The position numbers and the translations under genes were made by a program. A stretch of 7,045 nucleotides of DNA from Planctomycetota bacterium (GTDB lineage Bacteria > Planctomycetota > MHYJ01 > JACPRB01). Each line of letters begins with the position of its first letter. The stretch's first letter is position 1. Positions 1-4,682 of this stretch are shown here, piece after piece. Below the pieces are notes generated by a model. The model worked only from the letters and a program-made list of their open reading frames with translations. It made no database searches and had not been told where the DNA came from. The DNA is taken from positions 1 to 7,045 of the forward strand of contig JACQFK010000137.1 of the NCBI GenBank assembly GCA_016200125.1, written 5' to 3'.

Positions 1-423
1 CAGCAGGTCGGCGCGGTACTCGGCGAGCGCCTTGCGGCCCGTGGCGACCCGGTCCTTGCCGGGCAGGCGCACGACGTTCTCGAGCTCCATCTCGGAGATG
101 AGGTCCTCGTCGTCGGAGCCCCGCGCGTCGATCCGGCCGTAGCCGCGGGCCAGGATCGCGCAGCGGTAGTTCTTGCGGGCGAACCAGCGGGCGATGAACT
201 CGACGAGCGGCGTCTTCCCGGTGCCGCCGGCCGTGATGTTGCCCACGGAGACGACGGGACAGGCGAACTTGTGCGAGCGGAGGATGCCGACGCGGTACAG
301 GACCTGGCGGCCCCGGTGCAGCGCGGCGTAGACGATCTGGCCCATCCACAGCAGTCCGCGCAGGAGGGCCGGGAGCGGACCGCGGCGTTGCCCCGAGATC
401 ACGGACAGGAAGTACCGCCGCAT
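1..423 (-). CDS. lpxK: Tetraacyldisaccharide 4'-kinase, N-terminal part (cut by window edge)
   Basis: LpxK phosphorylates the 4' position of the lipid A disaccharide precursor at the inner face of the cytoplasmic membrane, a late step of the Raetz pathway. The 141 visible codons run off the left edge; the family is usually 310-350 residues, so well under half is seen. The N-terminus (SGQRRGPLPALLRGLLW) and following hydrophobic helix match the membrane-associated N-terminal segment of LpxK. The diagnostic P-loop is intact: SVGNITAGGTGKTP at residues about 59-72, followed by AILARGYGR at about 89-97. The usual GDEP-like segment downstream appears as a diverged SDDED. The ATG at 423 is chosen because an in-frame TAG lies four codons upstream and family homology extends to the first residues. 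No Shine-Dalgarno precedes it; a -10-like box lies 6 nt upstream, so the mRNA may be leaderless. The gene has its own 173-nt upstream gap and is probably transcribed separately from the VIT/vWA gene. Confidence 0.93.
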   Translation of the reverse strand, partial: MRRYFLSVISGQRRGPLPALLRGLLWMGQIVYAALHRGRQVLYRVGILRSHKFACPVVSVGNITAGGTGKTPLVEFIARWFARKNYRCAILARGYGRIDARGSDDEDLISEMELENVVRLPGKDRVATGRKALAEYRADLL

Positions 424-429
424 GCCGGG

Positions 430-458
430 ATTCTAGCACACCCCCCGCGCGAGAGCAA
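430..458 (-). promoter_or_regulatory. Candidate sigma70-like promoter of lpxK with extended -10
   Basis: On the minus strand there is a TTGCTC (-35-like, 3 of 6 to consensus) at 458-453, a 17-nt spacer, and TAGAAT (-10, 5 of 6) at 435-430 preceded by TGC, which makes an extended -10. The -10 ends 6 nt before the ATG, so transcription would start at or next to the start codon. This is pattern matching only. The same bases also form a possible hairpin (433-468), so the site could instead be a terminator-like structure. Confidence 0.4.
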
Positions 459-468
459 CGGGGGCTAG
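433..468. other. Imperfect inverted repeat overlapping the lpxK promoter
   Basis: CTAGC at 433-437 pairs with GCTAG at 464-468, and CCCCG at 443-447 pairs with CGGGG at 459-463, with a 5-nt bulge and an 11-nt loop. No T-run follows on either strand, so a classical intrinsic terminator is not supported. It could be an operator-like dyad over the lpxK -35/-10 or the end of the upstream transcript. Confidence 0.3.
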
Positions 469-525
469 CGTGAACGAAGTGCTACCATTTCAACGACGTT
501 GGATTGGCAGCAGTTCGGGACGGCC

Positions 526-574
526 GCAGGGGCAGCGGGCTCCGGAGTGGGCCTCCGGAACTCCGTGCCCCTGC
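526..574 (-). terminator. Strong GC hairpin downstream of the VIT/vWA gene, without U-tract
   Basis: A 9-bp outer stem (GCAGGGGCA at 526-534 with TGCCCCTGC at 566-574) and a 7-bp inner stem (TCCGGAG at 541-547 with CTCCGGA at 553-559) are separated by a 6x6 internal loop and closed by a 5-nt loop. It begins about 22 nt after the minus-strand stop codon at 597-599, the position expected for a 3'-end hairpin. There is no T-run after it in the minus direction, so it may be a U-less terminator, an mRNA 3'-stabilising structure, or a copy of an interspersed repeat. Confidence 0.4.
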
Positions 575-596
575 AGCCTCCGAGGGAGGAGGAACC

Positions 597-2981
597 CTAG
601 ATCATCTTCTCCCAGAACTTCGGAGCGGCGCTCTCGCGGACCGCTTCCGACAGCGACTGCAGGCAGCGGTCGAGCGATTCGACCGTGGCGCTCTTCGCGC
701 CCAGCGCGGCGACCAGCTCCAGGAGTCCGCTCCGGAGCAGGCGCTGGAGCGCTCCGAGCGTCGTCCCGAGCGCGGAGCCGGCCAGCTCCTTGAGGAGGGT
801 CTTGCGGGCCTTGTCGACGGGTCCGGCCGAAGGGGCCTTGCCCTTCTCCAGCTCCGCCTTCGCGGCCTCGAGCGCCTTCCTCAGGGCCGTCACGGCCTTC
901 TCGAAGGACTTCCGCTCGGCGTCGGAGACCGTCTGCTGAGGCTCCTCGCAGGCCGCCTCGTCGTCCTTGCCGCCGAAGAGTCCGAAGACCTTCTTCGACT
1001 TCTGCCGCATCGGCGACGGAGACGGCTTGGCGCAGGCCGGGGGCGCCGGCGGGGGAGGCGGAGCCATGCTGGCGTCCATGGACATGCAGCGGTTCATCAT
1101 CATCGCGCCGCCGGGAGCTCCGGCGCCTTCGCGCCGCTTCTCCTCCTCCATCTCCCACTTCGCGGGCATGTGGACCGGCTGGACGACCTTGTGGACGTCC
1201 CCGCCCTTGTTCACGACCTCGCTCTCGTCCACGACGACGAACGACGTGAAGCGCGTGAGCAGCGTGTGGCGGACCGCGAGATCGATGATCTCGGTCTTCA
1301 GCTTCGTCTCGCCGAGACGGAAGCGGTCCTCGAGATCGGTCACCCGCGTGCGGGCCCAGAGGTGGGCGATCGCCGGCAGGTCGATTTCGGCGGGCTTCAC
1401 GGTCTCCTTGAAGGACTTGCCGTCGGCGTATTTCCCGGTCACGATCACCGTCTTCCCCTTCTTCACGCGGAGGAAGACCGTCGCGGCGCGGCCCGCGAAG
1501 AGGTCGGGCACGCGGGCGGGGGCGAAGTCCTCCGCCCCCTCGACCTTCACGTCGACGATCAGCGGGGCGCCGATCTCGCGGCCGATGGACCGCAGGGCGT
1601 CCTCGAGCGCCTCGCCCAGGACCACGCAGGTGCAGGTGCCGCCGCCCAGCGACGACAGCCGCTTCAGGAAGGCCTCGTTCACGGCGGTGTCGATCCCCAC
1701 CGTGAAGAGGCGCGTGTCGCCGCCCTCCTTCTGGATCCGCTGGAAGACGGCCGATTCATTGCCGACCTGGCCGTCGGTCAGGATCACGACGACCGGGACG
1801 CGGCCCTCGTCGTCCTTGCGGTTCCCGATCAGGTCGAGCGTCTCCTTCATCGCCGGGTCGAGCTCGGTGCCGCCCCGCGAATCGATGCTGCGGAGGAACT
1901 TCTCGCCCGCCTGGAGGCCGGCCTCGTCGGCCTTCACGAACTTGCCGTCCGAGAACCATTCGGCGGAATCGTCGAACGCGGTGATCGCGAAGCGGTCGCG
2001 CGGGCCGAGGGTCGCGAGCAGGAGGGAGCAGGCCCGGGCGGCGGAGGTCATCTTGACGCCGCTCATCGAGCCGGAGCGGTCGAGGATGAAGACCACGTCG
2101 CGGGCGAGGCCCAGGAAACCGTCCCGCCTGGGAGGGATGATCGAGAGCATCCCGAAGCCCTCTTGGGTCGTGAGGAGCGAGGTGCGGACCTTGTCGCCCG
2201 CCAGCTTCCAGCGTAGGATGAAGTCGCGGTCGAGCAGCTCATCCTGGTTCGCGAGCGCGATCTTCCCGTTCGCCATCTTGACGGCGTGCTGGGAGCAGGC
2301 GAGCTCCGAGAGCACGCCGCCGGCGATCTCGACGTCGATGTTCAGCGCGACCTTGGGGTCGAAGCCGGGGGCGAGCCGCGGGGGCGTGATCCGCGACGCG
2401 TCGGGGACCTGGTCGGTATCCCACTCCACGCCGTCGCCCACGGGGTCGCGCGGCAGCGGCTGCCCCGGGATGTAGCGGGGCGCGACGAGCAGGGGGAGCC
2501 GCAGCTCGGTCGTGCCGTCCTCGAAGAAGGGCAGCCGCTCGGAGGTGACAATGCGGACCGAGACCTCCTCGCCGGGCGGGAGGTTGCCCACCTGGACGGT
2601 GAAGACGTCGTCGCGGTCCTGCTCGAGGAGCGCGGCGCGCTTCCCCTGCTGGATCGCCTCGACGTAGCTGCGGCGGGCCTCGTCGCGCTCCTTCACGACG
2701 CCCTTGATGACGCGGGCCCCGACCTTGAGCTCGAAGGCGCTCACGGCGGCGCCGCCGGGGAGCGGGAAGAGGTAGACGGCCTCGAGGGCCTCGGTGAAGG
2801 GGTTGCGGAACTTCTGCTCCATCGAGATCTCGGCCACGCGGTCGGCCACGCGGGCGGAGACGCGGACGCCGGCGAGCGGGAGCCGCGCGCGGCGGTCGTC
2901 TTTGGTGACGCAGAGCGTGCCGAAGGCGCGGCTGCGGTCCTCGGCGATCGTGGGCTTCAGGGCGGTTTCAAGGGCGACCAT
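597..2981 (-). CDS. VIT and von Willebrand factor A domain protein
   Basis: This 794-residue protein has the bacterial inter-alpha-trypsin-inhibitor heavy-chain-like layout. The VIT domain covers about residues 20-150 (ISMEQKFRNPFTEALEAVYLFPLP, then NLPPGEEVSVRI). The vWA domain spans about 295-460 with a complete MIDAS metal site: D301-x-S303-x-S305, T372 and D403 in ILTDG. A beta-rich stretch follows, then the conserved helical segment ending LLTRFTSFVVVDES. A linker at about 620-655 is rich in Met, Pro and Cys, and the last ~130 residues are helical and charged. No signal peptide or membrane segment is seen, so a cytoplasmic location is inferred. The vWA fold normally mediates metal-dependent protein-protein binding; the partner is unknown. 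The start at 2981 is supported by a strong Shine-Dalgarno. The gene overlaps the MerR gene by 14 nt, implying coupled translation. Its physiological role is not known to me. Confidence 0.93.
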   Translation of the reverse strand: MVALETALKPTIAEDRSRAFGTLCVTKDDRRARLPLAGVRVSARVADRVAEISMEQKFRNPFTEALEAVYLFPLPGGAAVSAFELKVGARVIKGVVKERDEARRSYVEAIQQGKRAALLEQDRDDVFTVQVGNLPPGEEVSVRIVTSERLPFFEDGTTELRLPLLVAPRYIPGQPLPRDPVGDGVEWDTDQVPDASRITPPRLAPGFDPKVALNIDVEIAGGVLSELACSQHAVKMANGKIALANQDELLDRDFILRWKLAGDKVRTSLLTTQEGFGMLSIIPPRRDGFLGLARDVVFILDRSGSMSGVKMTSAARACSLLLATLGPRDRFAITAFDDSAEWFSDGKFVKADEAGLQAGEKFLRSIDSRGGTELDPAMKETLDLIGNRKDDEGRVPVVVILTDGQVGNESAVFQRIQKEGGDTRLFTVGIDTAVNEAFLKRLSSLGGGTCTCVVLGEALEDALRSIGREIGAPLIVDVKVEGAEDFAPARVPDLFAGRAATVFLRVKKGKTVIVTGKYADGKSFKETVKPAEIDLPAIAHLWARTRVTDLEDRFRLGETKLKTEIIDLAVRHTLLTRFTSFVVVDESEVVNKGGDVHKVVQPVHMPAKWEMEEEKRREGAGAPGGAMMMNRCMSMDASMAPPPPPAPPACAKPSPSPMRQKSKKVFGLFGGKDDEAACEEPQQTVSDAERKSFEKAVTALRKALEAAKAELEKGKAPSAGPVDKARKTLLKELAGSALGTTLGALQRLLRSGLLELVAALGAKSATVESLDRCLQSLSEAVRESAAPKFWEKMI

Positions 2982-3483
2982 GACTTCCTCCTTCAGGGGT
3001 TGAGAGCGCGGCCAGCGCCGCGCGGATCCGTTCCTCGAGCGCCGCGGACGACAGCCGCGGCGCCCAACCATCTTCGACCATGACCTTGAGTCCCGGCTCG
3101 ACCGTCACTTCCCGCCAGCGGAGCGCGCGGACCGCGGCCGGCCGGGGGCGGTCCTGCGACACCGACTGGAGAAGCGTTTCGAGCTCGGGGTTACTGCGTC
3201 CGTAGAGCCGGGCCTGGATCTCCGCGAGGGGCAGCCCCCGCGCCTGAAGCGCCTTGATCGCCACGAGCTGCAGCACGTGGCGGCGCCCGTAGCGGGCTTC
3301 GCGCTCGACGATGGAAGGCCGGTCCACGAGGCCCAGCGTGCCGTAATACCGCACGGTCCGGGCATCCGGGGCCGCAGCCACCCGGCCGTCGGCCTGCGCC
3401 TCCATCAGGGCCTTCTCCTCGAGCAGGCGGCCCACCTCCTGCGACAGCTCCTCCAGGCTCAACACGGCCTCGGTGTTCTTCAT
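2968..3483 (-). CDS. MerR-superfamily transcriptional regulator
   Basis: This 171-residue protein carries a MerR-type winged helix-turn-helix: helix 1 region LEELSQEV at about residues 10-17, recognition segment TVRYYGTLGLVDRP at about 43-56, wing with RYGRRHVLQLVAIKALQ, then LPLAEIQARL. Relative to the textbook MerR fold, roughly 20 extra residues (rich in E, A and Q) sit between helix 1 and the recognition segment. There is no long dimerisation helix with metal-binding Cys, and no Cys at all was noticed, so a metal sensor is unlikely. The C-terminal part (WREVTVEPGLKVMV onward) is a small domain of unknown ligand. The stop codon lies 14 nt inside the VIT/vWA gene, so the two are almost certainly co-expressed and the regulator probably controls both. 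The ATG at 3483 has no Shine-Dalgarno; a -10-like box lies 6 nt upstream, so translation may be leaderless. Family membership is secure; target and signal are unknown. Confidence 0.88.
   Translation of the reverse strand: MKNTEAVLSLEELSQEVGRLLEEKALMEAQADGRVAAAPDARTVRYYGTLGLVDRPSIVEREARYGRRHVLQLVAIKALQARGLPLAEIQARLYGRSNPELETLLQSVSQDRPRPAAVRALRWREVTVEPGLKVMVEDGWAPRLSSAALEERIRAALAALSTPEGGSHGRP
2985..2993 (-). promoter_or_regulatory. Shine-Dalgarno deciding the VIT/vWA start
   Basis: The minus strand reads AAGGAGGAA with 5 nt between AGGAGG and the ATG at 2981. This is the strongest ribosome binding site in the window. It decides against a longer in-frame start at 3071, whose extra 30 residues (Arg-rich) lie wholly inside the MerR gene in another frame. 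It lies within the last codons of the MerR gene. Confidence 0.85.
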
Positions 3484-3484
3484 G

Positions 3485-3516
3485 ACAGTATTATGACGAA
3501 TAAACTGTAATACTGT
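3485..3516. promoter_or_regulatory. Perfect 9-bp inverted repeat, likely regulator operator
   Basis: ACAGTATTA at 3485-3493 is mirrored by TAATACTGT at 3508-3516 with a 14-nt spacer. A further ACTGT half-site lies at 3504-3508, in direct repeat with 3512-3516. The arms overlap the -35 end and the -10 box of the candidate merR promoter, so a bound protein would contact the whole promoter. Binding by the adjacent MerR-type protein (autoregulation, and possibly control of the divergent small gene) is inferred. Canonical MerR operators usually sit in a 19-20 nt spacer, so this geometry differs somewhat. Confidence 0.6.
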
Positions 3517-3519
3517 TAC
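3490..3519 (-). promoter_or_regulatory. Candidate promoter of the merR-VIT/vWA operon
   Basis: On the minus strand GTAACA (4 of 6 to -35) at 3519-3514, an 18-nt spacer and CATAAT (5 of 6 to -10) at 3495-3490 stand 6 nt before the ATG. A T-rich run at about 3521-3532 immediately upstream resembles an UP element. Transcription would begin at or beside the start codon. The assignment rests on consensus match and on the sharply AT-rich composition (11 G/C in 47 nt at 3484-3530). Confidence 0.5.
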
Positions 3520-3543
3520 ATAAAAAAATAAAGTCGGTTTTGC

Positions 3544-3588
3544 CGTCCAGCCCCGGAGCAGCGGAGCCCGGGTAACCGGGGGCGGACG
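3544..3588 (+). other. Foldable GC-rich segment in the presumed leader of the small plus-strand gene
   Basis: Two alternative folds share one arm. Fold A pairs CGTCC (3544-3548) with GGACG (3584-3588) and CCCCGG (3551-3556) with CCGGGG (3576-3581). Fold B pairs CCCGG (3567-3571) with CCGGG (3576-3580) around a GTAA (GNRA-type) tetraloop. The folds are mutually exclusive. The segment lies 63 nt upstream of the small gene's start. I recognise no known riboswitch class. Confidence 0.3.
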
Positions 3589-3639
3589 ACATCGTACGTA
3601 GGGGTGTCAGAGAGTGAGGCCGGGCTGGTGCTCGATTCT

Positions 3640-3645
3640 GGAGGA
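3640..3645 (+). promoter_or_regulatory. Shine-Dalgarno of the small plus-strand gene
   Basis: GGAGGA lies 5 nt before the ATG at 3651. It overlaps the alternative in-frame ATG at 3645, which would leave no room for a ribosome binding site, so 3651 is the preferred start. Confidence 0.7.
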
Positions 3646-3650
3646 TGCTT

Positions 3651-3881
3651 ATGACCGACGACATGAAGGAAAAACAGGGCCCCTCGAGACCGGGTAAGTC
3701 GCCCACAAAGATCATCGAGCGGCCGAGCACCAAACCGGTGAAGCAGGACGCGCCTCCGCAGGAGCAGAGCCACCCGGAGTTCATCGAGGACGAACTGAAG
3801 ACTCTCGACTCCCAGGAGAAGCCGGATCCGTCGAAAAAGGACTCAAGCTCCGACGACCAGGGCGACTGCGCCTGCACGTAA
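3651..3881 (+). CDS. Small hydrophilic protein of unknown function, 76 residues
   Basis: I do not recognise this protein. It is rich in Lys, Asp, Glu, Pro, Ser and Gln, has almost no hydrophobic core, and is predicted by eye to be disordered. One short, more ordered patch (FIEDELKTL, about residues 44-52) could be a binding helix. The only two cysteines sit at the very end in the sequence DCACT, a CxC next to the C-terminus. A good Shine-Dalgarno and a codon third position that is mostly G or C support it as a real gene. It is transcribed divergently from merR across a 167-nt gap holding the inverted repeat, so it may be a target of that regulator. There is no signal peptide or membrane helix. 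A C-terminal CxC might bind metal or form a disulfide, but that is speculation. Confidence 0.65.
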   Translation: MTDDMKEKQGPSRPGKSPTKIIERPSTKPVKQDAPPQEQSHPEFIEDELKTLDSQEKPDPSKKDSSSDDQGDCACT

Positions 3882-3910
3882 GCGGGCGCTCATTCCCCGG
3901 AGTGACGCTT
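3880..3910 (+). terminator. Weak hairpin between convergent genes
   Basis: AAGCG (3880-3884) can pair with CGCTT (3906-3910), and TCATTC (3890-3895) with GAGTGA (3900-3905, one G-U pair), with a 5-nt bulge. It starts at the stop codon of the small gene and lies in the 61-nt gap before the convergent fdhE end. No T-run follows, so the terminator call is weak. Confidence 0.22.
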
Positions 3911-3942
3911 GAAGGTTCCGACCGCGGCAAACTCTGCCGAGA

Positions 3943-4677
3943 TTACATCCCCGCCACGTTGACCTCGAGCTTGACGAAGCCGCGCTCACGCGCCTGCTTG
4001 TCGAGCTCGGTCGAGGCCAGCTCGTCCACCAGCGGCACCGCCGCGGCGTCCCGGCGGAGGTCGACGGATTTCAGGTAGTGGCCGCAGCTCGTGCAGGCCT
4101 CCGCCTTCAGGTGGGGGAAGCTGCGGTGGCGCAGGGTCTCGATCTTGTCGGCGTGGCAGCCCGGGCAGACCTTCTCGGCGAAGGCCCACTCGTGCGAGCA
4201 AAGCGAGCAGACCAGCAGGCGCTGGCCGTTCAGGATGCTGACCACCGGCGCCCGGGAGCAGAAGGGGCAGGACCCGGCGCCCTCCCCCAGGCCGCCCACC
4301 TCCACGTGCCAGCGCTCCGCCAGGTACTGCACGTAGGGCTGGAGGATCGCCCGCGCCAGCACCTCGAGCCGCTCGTGCGACTGCTGCCAGCAGGACCTGA
4401 GGATCTGCTCCCAGTCCTGCCGGTCCTGGAACTTCGCCGCCTGGGCGACCAGATCCGCCGGCCCGTACTTCTCCACCAGCTGGATGAAGTCGGGGAAGAA
4501 GGCCGCCAGCATCTGCGTGTCGAGCTTCTGCGCGTCCGCCTTCGGATGGGCCCGGACCCGGTGATAGATCTCCTTCTGGAAGCGGACGACGGCGCGATAG
4601 AAGAAGAGCAGATCCGCGGCGCTCTTGTGTCGCGCCGACAGCAGATCCGCCCGGGCGATGGCGACGTCCCAGTCCAC
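3943..4677 (-). CDS. fdhE: FdhE-type formate dehydrogenase accessory protein
   Basis: FdhE proteins are cytoplasmic factors needed for maturation of molybdenum/tungsten formate dehydrogenases; they bind iron through paired CxxC motifs and contact the catalytic subunit. This 244-residue protein has all four pairs: CPFC at 137-140, CSLC at 157-160, CPGC at 171-174 and CTSC at 195-198. It also has family landmarks LLVCSLCSHEW, YLKSVDLRRD and the PLVDELAS segment near the C-terminus. The N-terminal half is helical (ADLLFFYRAVVRFQKEIY). The GTG at 4677 is chosen because VDWDVAIARA fits the usual N-terminus, it lies 5 nt after the exporter stop codon, and AAGGGG precedes it, though with short spacing. 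The frame stays open much further upstream only as a shadow of the exporter gene. No formate dehydrogenase gene is in view, so the client is unknown. Length is at the short end of the family. Confidence 0.88.
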   Translation of the reverse strand: MDWDVAIARADLLSARHKSAADLLFFYRAVVRFQKEIYHRVRAHPKADAQKLDTQMLAAFFPDFIQLVEKYGPADLVAQAAKFQDRQDWEQILRSCWQQSHERLEVLARAILQPYVQYLAERWHVEVGGLGEGAGSCPFCSRAPVVSILNGQRLLVCSLCSHEWAFAEKVCPGCHADKIETLRHRSFPHLKAEACTSCGHYLKSVDLRRDAAAVPLVDELASTELDKQARERGFVKLEVNVAGM

Positions 4678-4682
4678 GCCCC

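Noticed and set aside
504..2216. A 570-codon open frame on the plus strand, and a 502-codon one at 967-2475
   Set aside because: Both lie antisense to the VIT-vWA gene, whose domains are clear. Their translations are Arg/Ala/Gly- or Ser/Arg-rich with no recognisable motifs, the usual result of high GC.
2982..3071. Longer N-terminus for the VIT-vWA protein starting at 3071
   Set aside because: The extra 30 residues are Arg-rich, overlap the MerR gene in another frame and lack a ribosome site, whereas 2981 has a strong one.
3541..3600. tRNA or a known riboswitch in the divergent gap
   Set aside because: There is no cloverleaf with T-arm consensus, and I recognise no conserved riboswitch core; only generic GC-rich hairpins are present.
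3491..3877. A 128-codon minus-strand open frame across the divergent region and the small gene
   Set aside because: It is Ser- and Phe-rich without a ribosome site and covers the operator region. The plus-strand frame has a better ribosome site and codon pattern.
3651..3881. Small gene as a RiPP precursor peptide
   Set aside because: The Cys-bearing tail is suggestive, but no modifying enzyme, protease or dedicated exporter is adjacent. The EamA protein belongs to another operon and family.
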